DNA of 31,729 bases from a virus: IMG/VR virus record IMGVR_UViG_3300029258_002923, positions 1-31,729 of that record; one strand, 5' to 3'. The position numbers and the translations under genes are program-made. The notes beneath the pieces are model-generated. The model ran no database searches. It was not told the origin of the DNA and saw only the letters and a program-made list of their open reading frames with translations. Below, in pieces: positions 7,381 through 15,292 of the stretch; position 1 is the stretch's first letter, and each line of letters starts with the position of its first letter.

Positions 7381-7664
7381 TATAATCCTCCTTTAAATAT
7401 TATCGCTACGCATACGGTAACAATAGCTCCCAATACAGCTAAAGTTATTACCCATAGTCTGGTTACATTACTCTTTAAAGTTTCTACGTTACCTTTTAAT
7501 CCAGGTTCACCATTCCCGAAGACTACTTTATGTATCATGTTTTTAAAATCTATTATGCCGTCCATCTTAGAGTCTATACTTTCCAATTTCTTTTCGATTT
7601 TTCTCGTGTCATCAAATATTCTCGACATAGTTTCATCGTGTTTAGAACACCTATCAGGAGTCAT
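7380..7664 (-). CDS. Small coiled-coil protein with C-terminal membrane anchor (XhlA-like)
   Basis: The 94-aa product has a charged helical N-terminal half with heptad character (IFDDTRKIEKKLESIDSKMD), a GNGEPGLKGNVETL turn and one hydrophobic segment (about residues 70-90, WVITLAVLGAIVTVCVAIIF) ending in KGGL. This is the layout of XhlA/hemolysin-like phage proteins, which assist lysis or sit at the membrane. Its position between LamG proteins and the head protease is odd for a lysis gene. The ATG shares ATGA with the stop of the 59-aa gene. A membrane-anchored structural accessory is an alternative. Confidence 0.75.
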   Translation of the reverse strand: MTPDRCSKHDETMSRIFDDTRKIEKKLESIDSKMDGIIDFKNMIHKVVFGNGEPGLKGNVETLKSNVTRLWVITLAVLGAIVTVCVAIIFKGGL

Positions 7665-7840
7665 AATCCCCTACCTTTATTTAAAAACCCGACTACAGTA
7701 ATGTCGGGGTTTTTCTGATATTCTTCAATATACTGTTTTGCTAATTCACGGCTTTTATTCCCCGACACTTTCTTGCCGCGTATATCGCACATTTGTTTAA
7801 TTATCGCGCCTATGTTTTTAATGTCATCTTCGTATATCAA
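7661..7840 (-). CDS. 59-aa protein of unknown function, TTG start
   Basis: A short frame from TTG 7840 to TGA 7661 encodes 59 aa beginning (M)IYEDDIKNIGAIIKQM and ending FLNKGRGL. The start overlaps the stop of the LamG gene (TTGA) and has AAGGA 7 nt upstream; the stop overlaps the next ATG (ATGA). This tight fit on both sides is strong evidence that it is real. The product is charged and probably helical (ELAKQYIEEYQ), with no recognised motif. Its last codons form a terminator-like hairpin, described separately. The function is unknown. Confidence 0.75.
   Translation of the reverse strand: MIYEDDIKNIGAIIKQMCDIRGKKVSGNKSRELAKQYIEEYQKNPDITVVGFLNKGRGL
7683..7714 (-). terminator. Intrinsic terminator-like hairpin inside a coding sequence
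   Basis: On the minus strand AAAAACCCCGAC pairs with GTCGGGTTTTT around a 9-nt loop (ATTACTGTA), with one bulged C, and runs on into TTTTTAAAT. The A-tract on one side and T-tract on the other make it potentially bidirectional. It lies in codons near the end of the 59-aa gene, upstream of the protease-capsid genes. Complete termination would cut off the head genes, so partial read-through or antitermination is inferred if it works. Confidence 0.6.
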
Positions 7841-9765
7841 TAGTATTTCCTTGTTTTTTCGTATTGTTCTTTAAACCAAGTAGCATTTTTAAGTTCTGAA
7901 TACAATCTTAAATCTTTTATTTGACCGTCATATTTTTGTCCACCTGAATAAGCTAAACCAAAAAACATTGTAGAGTTCAAGGTAGTGTCAACACCACTTA
8001 AAGTTGCTGTACCATCAGATTCACCGTTATAATAATAAAGCACATTCCCGTCAGCGTCTAAAGTTGCACCCACAAATTGCCATTTATTAGCTACTAAACC
8101 TGTATTGGGTTCTGGTGAAGAATTTTGACCGTACTTTCCGATTATCAATTTCTTTTGCTTTGCGGCTGTTGTACCGCTGGTAGACCATAAAAAAGCATTA
8201 TTATTTGAACCTGTACCATAACCGAATAACCCCTGATAATTAACACTTACTGTATCGGGGTTTATCCATGCACAAATTGTTCTTGCACTTGCCCCTGCTG
8301 GGAAACCTGTATCTGTTCCCGTTATTTGACTTGTACTACCATCAAAATCCATGCTTTTACCAATAATGGTAGCCGTGTTAGTTAAAGTCTTAGCTCCGGC
8401 ACTTAAATCTTTCGTCCCATCCAAAACACTTAACTCAAGACTGTCATCCGGTACACCTCTTGAGTATTCAGAAGCTACCCAATCTGCGGTTTTAGCTTCT
8501 GAATATATCCGGACGTCTTTTATCTCCCCGTCAAAAAATCTATCAAGTGCATATTGTTTACCAATAAATACGTCTTGGTCAGAGGCTACGGTATGAGCAG
8601 TTTCGACTGCGGAATCTTCCTCGACCCCATTTACGTATATTTTTAAGTAACCGTCTGCTTTCCTTACTCCTACTACATGATACCATTTCCCAACAGCTAA
8701 TGTTGTCGTACTCACCACCTCTGTTATAGTAGACCCATCATCCACTTTAAAATATATCGTCGACCCGTTTTCCCTCTCGAAATTCCACCAATCGTCACTT
8801 GCCCCGTCATCATATTGCCCTAATACACAATCATAACTACCGTTTGCAGCAGGTTTAACCCAAAAAGAAACTGTCATATCATCAAAATTAAAATCAGTTG
8901 AGTCGGGTATTTGGATGAAACTTGAAGTACCGTTAAACGTTCCACCTACTTTTTCTAATATTACATCTGTTGCCGTACCATCATTATTTTTGCTTGACAA
9001 ATCTTTAGCCGTTCCTGCTACTGACTTGTTTAGCCAAGCGCCTTTAAGCGTACTATCAGCTACGTCTGGTATTCTATCAATCGGTTGTTCAACTTCGGCG
9101 TAGTTAGGATAATTCATCTGAAAAAGTTGTTTTATTTCATCACCCGTCAATCCTATATCATATACTCTTACCTCGCCTATCAAAGCGTTTTGACTATATC
9201 TCCAATGGTCTGTAATCCAATATGAACCGATAGAACCATCAGTATTATCTGTAAACAAACTTCCAGAACAATCCGTTGATGCTGATAACTCACCGTCAAT
9301 ATATAAAGCTAAAGTAGCTCCATTATAAGCTCCCACAACATGATGCCATTCATTTATAGCGTATCCGTCTGCCGAAGTAACGGTTTTAAGGTTACCGCCT
9401 ATTTTTGCCTCGACTACAAACTTGTTAGTAGTTTTTTCTGTAAGCATCCTGTAATTTATATCAGGATAATCCCCTTGTTTTGCGATTATAAACCCGTAGT
9501 TCTGTGTTCCTCCTTCACCACCGAAATAACGAGAATATATCCAAAAAGAAACCGTAAACTCATCCGCACAGTCAACATCACCAAAACTTAAAGCGTTACC
9601 ATCATAAGCACCATCAAAATCAGCTACGCTCTTCCCATCCCATCTATCAGCATAAGTTTCTGTACCAGATTCCCATGTACCGTTATTCCCATACCCGGAA
9701 TAATCCTTAGCGTTAGAATTTAATTTCAAGTACGCTTTTAAGTGTTCACCATTTAATCTTTTCAT
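7837..9765 (-). CDS. Triple LamG-domain (concanavalin A-like) structural protein
   Basis: The 642-aa protein is three LamG-type jelly-roll domains in a row, roughly residues 1-215, 230-435 and 440-642. Each shows the family signature: an early F-(D/N)-G segment (VADFDGAYDG, GGTFNGTSSFI, SMDFDGSTSQI), a mid-domain FSVSFW/ARTICAW strand, W-x-H-V-V-G or WQFVGA, an LYIDGE/IYVNGV strand and a final I-x-D-x-R-(V/I/L)-Y strand (EVRVYD, DVRIYS, DLRLYS). LamG folds usually bind sugars or proteins. No signal peptide is seen, so it is a virion component rather than a secreted host-type protein. The start overlaps the stop of another LamG gene (TAATG). Likely a head or tail surface adhesin; the ligand is unknown. 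Confidence 0.9.
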   Translation of the reverse strand: MKRLNGEHLKAYLKLNSNAKDYSGYGNNGTWESGTETYADRWDGKSVADFDGAYDGNALSFGDVDCADEFTVSFWIYSRYFGGEGGTQNYGFIIAKQGDYPDINYRMLTEKTTNKFVVEAKIGGNLKTVTSADGYAINEWHHVVGAYNGATLALYIDGELSASTDCSGSLFTDNTDGSIGSYWITDHWRYSQNALIGEVRVYDIGLTGDEIKQLFQMNYPNYAEVEQPIDRIPDVADSTLKGAWLNKSVAGTAKDLSSKNNDGTATDVILEKVGGTFNGTSSFIQIPDSTDFNFDDMTVSFWVKPAANGSYDCVLGQYDDGASDDWWNFERENGSTIYFKVDDGSTITEVVSTTTLAVGKWYHVVGVRKADGYLKIYVNGVEEDSAVETAHTVASDQDVFIGKQYALDRFFDGEIKDVRIYSEAKTADWVASEYSRGVPDDSLELSVLDGTKDLSAGAKTLTNTATIIGKSMDFDGSTSQITGTDTGFPAGASARTICAWINPDTVSVNYQGLFGYGTGSNNNAFLWSTSGTTAAKQKKLIIGKYGQNSSPEPNTGLVANKWQFVGATLDADGNVLYYYNGESDGTATLSGVDTTLNSTMFFGLAYSGGQKYDGQIKDLRLYSELKNATWFKEQYEKTRKYY

Positions 9766-11018
9766 TATCTTGTCCTCATATATAAGTCTTCTACCTCAAG
9801 CGTGGTTAAAGCTTTATCATATATCCTTACGTCGTCTATGTATCCGGGCCAGTAAAGGCTGGTGTGTAAAGCTTTACCAAAATAAATATCATCGTTAGTT
9901 GTGTTTAAAGTAGTCCCGCCTTGATATACCTGTGCCCCGTTTGCATAGACCGTAATGTTTGTTCCATCCCACGAAAAAGCCAAAAACACCCATTCATAAG
10001 ACGGAAAAGAGTAACCTGTATTTACGTCACCCCACCGCCAAAACCATAGAACATTAGTCGTTTGAACATAGAACCCGAAAACCTTGCCTGTGCTGACCTC
10101 ACCATAAGCACAACCATGATTATGGGTATCTACACTATCTCTATAAACCCAACAGGTCAACGTTCTTACCGCATCCCCTGAAGGTAAATCAACACCACTT
10201 GTTTTTGATAAGTATTGAGTGCTACCGTTGAAAGATAAACATTTACCTCCGTTATGACCACCTACTATGGTCGGACTGTTCGTAGCAGTTAAATCGTTAC
10301 CTTTGTCTTTCCAGCCAGTATCTTGAGTATTAACTTCGCTCATATCCCAATGGCTAAAAAGGTTTTTACCGTAATCAAACGCTCTACCATGGTACATATC
10401 CGATATTTCCGTTGCCGACAACGCCCTATTGAACACCATTACGTCTTTTAACTTACCGTTATACGGGAAAGACCCGTCTTTTATCCTACGACCGAAACAA
10501 AAACTATAAGTATTTACATATGTTATACTGCCTGTTGCGTCTTCTGAAGCGTCTTCCACTCCATTTGCATAAAGTTTTAAGGTCGAGCCGTTATAAACAC
10601 CAACAAGAAAATACCATGTGTTTATCTGTGGTTCAAACGTACCTACCACTACATCTGTTGTGAGGTCGTTTACCCTGAAAACAAATCTTACAGGTTCAAA
10701 ATCTACAAACAAACCATAACCCGTATTACTCGCATCTAAGTCGTTAGAAACAGGATACATCCTTGTAGATGCATCAACAGGGAGAGCGTTTAAGTTTACC
10801 CAAGCACAAACAGTAAGTGCGGATGTAGGGTTTAAATCGGTGTTTACCCCACAATCTACATAATCGCCCGTACCATCAAAATTCAATGTTCTACCATACG
10901 GAGATTGAGATATTGTAGGATTTCCTGCAACGGTATACCCTTTATCCTCAAGCCCGTCTATACTCGATAAACTCTCTGCAAATACACAACTTGGTAATTG
11001 TTTAAACCTTTTTATCAT
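9765..11018 (-). CDS. Double LamG-domain (concanavalin A-like) structural protein
   Basis: The 417-aa product has two LamG domains, about residues 20-215 and 220-417. Domain 1 shows TLNFDGTGDYVDC, LTVCAWVNL, WYFLVGVYNG, LKLYANGVED and LKDVMVFNRALS; domain 2 shows CLSFNGSTQYLS, LTCWVYRD, WVFLAFSWDG, ITVYANGAQV and IDDVRIYDKALT. It is a paralogue of the triple-LamG protein encoded next. The first 19 residues (MIKRFKQLPSCVFAESLSS) are a short leader that may attach it to the virion; they do not make a convincing signal peptide. Probable carbohydrate-binding virion surface protein lying between the portal and protease genes. Confidence 0.9.
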   Translation of the reverse strand: MIKRFKQLPSCVFAESLSSIDGLEDKGYTVAGNPTISQSPYGRTLNFDGTGDYVDCGVNTDLNPTSALTVCAWVNLNALPVDASTRMYPVSNDLDASNTGYGLFVDFEPVRFVFRVNDLTTDVVVGTFEPQINTWYFLVGVYNGSTLKLYANGVEDASEDATGSITYVNTYSFCFGRRIKDGSFPYNGKLKDVMVFNRALSATEISDMYHGRAFDYGKNLFSHWDMSEVNTQDTGWKDKGNDLTATNSPTIVGGHNGGKCLSFNGSTQYLSKTSGVDLPSGDAVRTLTCWVYRDSVDTHNHGCAYGEVSTGKVFGFYVQTTNVLWFWRWGDVNTGYSFPSYEWVFLAFSWDGTNITVYANGAQVYQGGTTLNTTNDDIYFGKALHTSLYWPGYIDDVRIYDKALTTLEVEDLYMRTR

Positions 11019-11022
11019 TTTC

Positions 11023-11313
11023 TTATATCTCCGGTTGCTCTGGTTCGGGTAATTCAGCTATCTTTTCATTACACACTTCATTCAGTAATGGTTCTATACA
11101 ATAACCATCTACCCTCCCTACGCCATCTGGTAAGTTATTCATGACGTAATCAACAGCATCTTGTAGTAGTATTTTAATTTTAGGTAGATTCACTCTTTTT
11201 TCATCATCTGTTCCTCCGGCTAAGCTATCTACAAAAGCTGCTACTACGTCTTTTACGTCTCCTTCATGCTCGCTTATGTCAGCGTGTATATAACCTGTAT
11301 TTTCTAATGCCAT
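11023..11313 (-). CDS. Hypothetical 96-aa acidic protein
   Basis: I do not recognise this protein. It is acidic, mostly helical by composition (DVKDVVAAFVDSLAGG and IKILLQDAVDYVMNNL), and ends in a proline-glutamate tail (ELPEPEQPEI). The ATG overlaps the stop of the upstream structural gene (TAATG) and GGAGGTAGATA serves as binding site. The position between a beta-rich structural gene and the LamG genes suggests an assembly helper or minor virion protein. Confidence 0.7.
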   Translation of the reverse strand: MALENTGYIHADISEHEGDVKDVVAAFVDSLAGGTDDEKRVNLPKIKILLQDAVDYVMNNLPDGVGRVDGYCIEPLLNEVCNEKIAELPEPEQPEI

Positions 11314-12335
11314 TATCTACCTCCTAAATATTTAACTGTATAAGTTCCATCAGTTCGTGAGTGTATATTAGCCTTCACATACTTATATTTGTCCTCATAA
11401 GTATATTCGTAAACACCATTAGCTGTTATATCCCCAGAATATAATTCATACCAGTTAGAATTGTCTAATGAGGTAAACAGTTTCAAACTACCTCCTGTAG
11501 ATATACCCGAAGCCGTTAAATGAAATGTATGATGTATATGATTTAACGGACTTATTACACCACTATCTCCAGTAGCAGTAACAGCATTCAGTAAAGTGCT
11601 TTCCAAAGTTTGATTTTCAGGAGGTACTATATCACTAACGTCTACAACGCCAGTAGCTTCATTATACCCTCCAGTCATTATCTTCCTATATTCAGTTAAT
11701 GCTAAGAATCCTGCATCCCCGGAATCTAAAGCATCTGGTGCTTCCCCGTAATACTTACCACCTACAGGGGTTAGTTCAGTACCGGAAGCGGCATCGTCAG
11801 TTACGGATAATCCGAAACTTGTTATCTGATTACCGCTAGCATCTGATATCTCTACAGTTAAGGCTCTTTTACTTCCTCTCTGACTCATTGATATAGCTTT
11901 TACATTACTCCCATCTTCTCCAGCTACGATTGTTACCCCTGTATCACCTGAGGTAAATGCGTCCATATCATCAGCGCTTGCACCAAACTGTGTTATCTGA
12001 TTATCAGCATCATCGTAAATCGCTACCCTCTTCACATCTGTCGAGCTAATCGTTGTTTCGGAGTTATCCATCTTCTCAACAGCCGTTTTAATAGCCGCTG
12101 AATCACCGGATATCTGCGCTAACTCCGCTCCTCTTACATACAACGATTCTTTACCGCCTAACGCCTCTACCTTTGTTCTAACATCATTTTCAGAATCTTT
12201 AATCTCTACCGCTCCAAGCGTAACATCACCGCTTAAGGAAGCATCTGTGGATAGACGACCACTAGAATCTATACTTACAGGTTTTCCAGTGGAGGCATCC
12301 ACTAATATTACTGATTGACCGTACTCATTGCCCAT
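11313..12335 (-). CDS. Putative beta-rich virion structural protein
   Basis: This 340-aa protein lacks a named domain but looks structural. The N-terminus is SVILVDASTGKPVSIDSSGR-like, followed by repeated strand units; IYDDADNQITQFG and ISDASGNQITSFG are an internal duplication about 60 residues apart. The last 75 residues form a compact beta sandwich (FHLTASGISTGGSLKLFTSL, SNWYELYSGDI, YKYVKANIHS, TYTVKYLGG) like the terminal domains of phage collar or baseplate-wedge proteins. The ATG lies just after the portal-MuF stop with AGGAGG upstream. Candidate head fibre, collar or attachment hub for the LamG proteins; function not proven. Confidence 0.65.
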   Translation of the reverse strand: MGNEYGQSVILVDASTGKPVSIDSSGRLSTDASLSGDVTLGAVEIKDSENDVRTKVEALGGKESLYVRGAELAQISGDSAAIKTAVEKMDNSETTISSTDVKRVAIYDDADNQITQFGASADDMDAFTSGDTGVTIVAGEDGSNVKAISMSQRGSKRALTVEISDASGNQITSFGLSVTDDAASGTELTPVGGKYYGEAPDALDSGDAGFLALTEYRKIMTGGYNEATGVVDVSDIVPPENQTLESTLLNAVTATGDSGVISPLNHIHHTFHLTASGISTGGSLKLFTSLDNSNWYELYSGDITANGVYEYTYEDKYKYVKANIHSRTDGTYTVKYLGGR

Positions 12336-12338
12336 TGG

Positions 12339-14798
12339 TTACATTTCCTCCTTTTTAAATCCTTGTGGTCTACCCACTTTACTATTCTCTTTTTGCCAAT
12401 TATCTACAACTACTCCTCCAGCTTCTTCTACCTCTATGGTAGTAACTGGAACAACTGTAGACCTACAGTTAAAATGCGCTGGTGGTAGTAACACCTCGCC
12501 CTTCTTAAATATCTTACCATCCATACTCCTACAGTATTCCGTAGTCCTAGTATCCATTATAGAACTCCATTGCAAATAAGGAACGAAATCATCTACGTCT
12601 GGGTCCTTATACATCGTCATTCTACCTTCGTTTAGCGCCTCTGTTATGTTCGTCCTCGCTATCGTCTCTAGGCGTGAAGGAGTAACTAACTTCCCGTCTT
12701 TTATCTCCCCTGTCTCCAAATACTTACTGAATAAATCTTTAAGGCTATTCATCGTGTCTTTTAACAACCCATCCCTTATCCCTTTTTCTATAGCAAGTTT
12801 TGCCTGGTTTAAGATATACTCATTCTCTATCCCTGTAATGGTAAAGGCTCTCTTATCATAGTAACTTATCTCTTGCATCTTACCTATAGCCATTAACTTC
12901 TTTGGTTGTCCTTCTTTCTTTATCACCGCAATGACTTTTCTGTTATAGAAGTCTAGTGCTTCTTTTGGAGGTATGGGGTCCCACGGTTCAAGTGCGAAGT
13001 TACTCATAGAAAGCAACCCGAATTTCCTCTTGACTTCCACAGGAAACCCCACTTCCTGTATTTCCTCCAATGCGTGTAACTTTGAATCTAAATAGGTTTT
13101 GATAAGGTAGTCTCTTAACGTATTCTTAAACTCGCCTACGCCTCTTATCTGTAACTTATTGACATCTGTAAGATTCTTCTCGTACAATAACTTCTCCGCC
13201 TTCTTAAGTAAATCCTTTTTCCAACTTTCAAGAATAGGCGTTAAAGCTATTTTTAATCCATCAGTTAAAAGGTTTAGCTCTGCATCCATTCCTTTAAAGT
13301 CGACCTTCTTTTCAAACTTAGTAATAGGCCTATTTAACTGCATCTCTTCTTTATCATTTACCTTATCGATACCCTTATCTGGTATCTCTTTGTTACCCTT
13401 GCCCGGAGTTTCTTTAGGTGGGTTGGAGGGTGTGGGAGAGGTTGGAAAATTACCTCCGGCACTAATCGGAGGCGAGGTCGGTGTTGAAGAAACCTCTCCC
13501 ACTGGGGTTGCGTAGGGGTACTTATTCAAGTCCCTTTCCGGCAGCGAAAGATAATCTCTAACCCAATCTTCTCTTTTATCTATTAGATTCGCATCAGCGA
13601 GCATCTTAACGACTCTAGACCTCGCCTCAGTATCTTCATCTATTAAAGATTCGAATTCGAAGTTGGGTTCAATCTCTTCTGGTACGTCTCCGTAGTTAAG
13701 TTGTATCAAAGGCTTTATTATTTGTTCGCTTACTATCGTCTCTTCTATATCCCTCCCTATCATTTCAAGTACGAACATAAACACGTCGAAATGACTTTTA
13801 CCTAAAGCGTAACTACCCGTGGCTTCTCTAGCGTTAAACCCTAACAAACTAGGTACCAATATACTCCTAGCTATCATAAGGTCGTATTTATCAATAGCCA
13901 CCCCGTACGTCGATTCCCCTCTGCGTTGAGCCTCGAGTAACTCTAGTGTTATGTTATCCGGTATTCTAACCCCGCTCTTAGCCTGTAAATTCTTTAGTAC
14001 ATCATCAATCTCATCTATTGCTGCCTTACTTAACCCCTTCCCTTTGGCTGGATATTTCGCTATCGCAGTCGGCATCCCAAACCTTTCATTGAATATATTC
14101 CACCACTTTATGTTTAAGTCTTTACTCCACCACCCTCTATACGCCGCTCTCAAATCACTAACCCCATAAGGATTACCATGCTCTGAATTATAAGAGTATA
14201 TAACAAACTTATCTGGAGGATATGGATTAGTGTATGAACCCAATTCACTGCTATCATTAGCTAGCCCAGCTTGGTCAAAGCATATACCTATAATGTTGTT
14301 GTGGTCGTCTGTTTTGAACGTATACCCAAAGGGTTCTCTATTAGCTAACTTTACTAACCCTACTTTCCCTTTAAAAGGTCCATCCCTATATATGTCAAAC
14401 ACCTTCTCTGTTATGCTAAACCCGTAATCGAAGGCTGACAATATTTCTACGAGGTGTTTCTCAAACGTCCCTTTTAACTTCCTAAAGCAATATCTTACAA
14501 AATCCGCTATCTCTACACTTTGTGGGCTATTCTCATCCCCTGGCTTTACATCCCAGGTAGTTGACATCCTAGCAAACTTCTTAATAGTAAGGCACGCTTT
14601 GACTTGGTCATCCTCTTTCATTTTCCTGTAAACTTCTAACCCTTTCTTGCCTACAAGAGTGTCTGGGTTATACTTATAGAACGTAATGTTTGAAAATATT
14701 GACGACCTGTTGCCGCTTATTTCTTTACGTAGAAGACCATCGGTAACTTCTACCTTGTTTTGCCTTTGATATGTTTGAGTAGAGTATGGGTTTATCAC
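12339..14798 (-). CDS. Mu gp29-like portal protein fused to MuF head-morphogenesis domain
   Basis: The 819-aa product joins two proteins that are separate in Mu. Residues to about 435 are a DUF935 portal: DDQVKACLTIKK, a FDYGFSITEKVF segment, PFGYTFKTDDHNNI, and a GWWSKDLNIKWWNIFNERFG helix typical of the family. About 440-500 is a Pro/Ser/Thr/Gly-rich linker followed by KGNKEIPDKG-like charged repeats. The C-terminal third is a MuF domain with RLETIARTNITEALNEGR, WSSIMDTRTTEYCRSMDGK and a final PPAHFNCRSTVVPV. The portal ring admits DNA into the head; the MuF part is carried inside or near the portal. GTG start sharing GTGA with the upstream stop, with AAGGAG 6 nt before it. Confidence 0.92.
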   Translation of the reverse strand: MINPYSTQTYQRQNKVEVTDGLLRKEISGNRSSIFSNITFYKYNPDTLVGKKGLEVYRKMKEDDQVKACLTIKKFARMSTTWDVKPGDENSPQSVEIADFVRYCFRKLKGTFEKHLVEILSAFDYGFSITEKVFDIYRDGPFKGKVGLVKLANREPFGYTFKTDDHNNIIGICFDQAGLANDSSELGSYTNPYPPDKFVIYSYNSEHGNPYGVSDLRAAYRGWWSKDLNIKWWNIFNERFGMPTAIAKYPAKGKGLSKAAIDEIDDVLKNLQAKSGVRIPDNITLELLEAQRRGESTYGVAIDKYDLMIARSILVPSLLGFNAREATGSYALGKSHFDVFMFVLEMIGRDIEETIVSEQIIKPLIQLNYGDVPEEIEPNFEFESLIDEDTEARSRVVKMLADANLIDKREDWVRDYLSLPERDLNKYPYATPVGEVSSTPTSPPISAGGNFPTSPTPSNPPKETPGKGNKEIPDKGIDKVNDKEEMQLNRPITKFEKKVDFKGMDAELNLLTDGLKIALTPILESWKKDLLKKAEKLLYEKNLTDVNKLQIRGVGEFKNTLRDYLIKTYLDSKLHALEEIQEVGFPVEVKRKFGLLSMSNFALEPWDPIPPKEALDFYNRKVIAVIKKEGQPKKLMAIGKMQEISYYDKRAFTITGIENEYILNQAKLAIEKGIRDGLLKDTMNSLKDLFSKYLETGEIKDGKLVTPSRLETIARTNITEALNEGRMTMYKDPDVDDFVPYLQWSSIMDTRTTEYCRSMDGKIFKKGEVLLPPAHFNCRSTVVPVTTIEVEEAGGVVVDNWQKENSKVGRPQGFKKEEM

Positions 14799-15019
14799 CA
14801 GCGTCTCCTTAAATCTTCAAAAGTGTTTATGCTATCCATTGGCCGTTCCTGCGTTCGTCTCTTGTTCCTTCTCGCTTCTACGTCAACGCTTGGGCTACGT
14901 CTTAAGTGACTGTAAAGGGCCCTGCAAATACCTAACTTATCAGCCCCAGCACAGGCACTGATTAACTCTCTATGGTCTCTCTCTGTCATACCTTCAAGTT
15001 TTATTATGACATCCACCAT
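14795..15019 (-). CDS. Small basic hypothetical protein between terminase and portal
   Basis: This 74-aa product (MVDVIIKLEGMTERDHREL...) contains two cysteines (ISACAGADKLGICRALYSHL) and an arginine-rich C-terminus. No family is recognised. The ATG at 15019 has GGGAG about 8 nt upstream and overlaps the end of the preceding zinc-ribbon gene by 16 nt; its stop overlaps the portal GTG. Position suggests a packaging or portal accessory role. Confidence that it is translated is higher than any functional idea. Confidence 0.65.
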   Translation of the reverse strand: MVDVIIKLEGMTERDHRELISACAGADKLGICRALYSHLRRSPSVDVEARRNKRRTQERPMDSINTFEDLRRRW

Positions 15020-15288
15020 GAAATACTCCCTTTTCTTAAAAAACTAAACTTTTTTCCCCTTTTTCTTCGCAAATCCCCTATGCCCCTATTAACCCGGCTT
15101 AGAGCCACTTTCACTGGTTCCACAGTACTTACATCTACCTGATTGTTATCTTTCTTTATAGCCTGGTTTTGCGTTGGTTTTTTACCTAACCCCAATACTA
15201 TAAAGTCGGTATCGTTTATGTTTCCACATTCACACTGGAACTCTTTACTCTTACTTACGCGACCACATATAGTACATATTATTTTCAT
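15004..15288 (-). CDS. Small zinc-ribbon protein downstream of terminase
   Basis: I set the start at ATG 15288 (MKIICTICGRVSKSKEF..., 94 aa), 4 nt after the terminase stop; reading from 15348 would run 56 nt back into the terminase gene. The N-terminus is a Cys4 ribbon: C-x2-C-G in the first eight residues, then CECG. The rest is basic (GDLRRKRGKKFSFLRKG) and ends WWMS. It may bind nucleic acid or the packaging complex. The binding site in front is weak, so translation may depend on coupling to the terminase. Confidence 0.65.
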   Translation of the reverse strand: MKIICTICGRVSKSKEFQCECGNINDTDFIVLGLGKKPTQNQAIKKDNNQVDVSTVEPVKVALSRVNRGIGDLRRKRGKKFSFLRKGSISWWMS

Positions 15289-15292
15289 AATA

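Noticed and set aside
7837-11018. Diversity-generating retroelement acting on LamG or related adhesins
   Set aside because: No reverse transcriptase gene, no template/variable repeat pair, and LamG is not the usual C-type lectin target.
13159-13515. Plus-strand open frame of 118 aa
   Set aside because: Antisense shadow of the portal-MuF linker region; its Leu/Ser/Phe/Pro-rich content is what the reverse of a Lys/Gly/Pro-rich gene gives.
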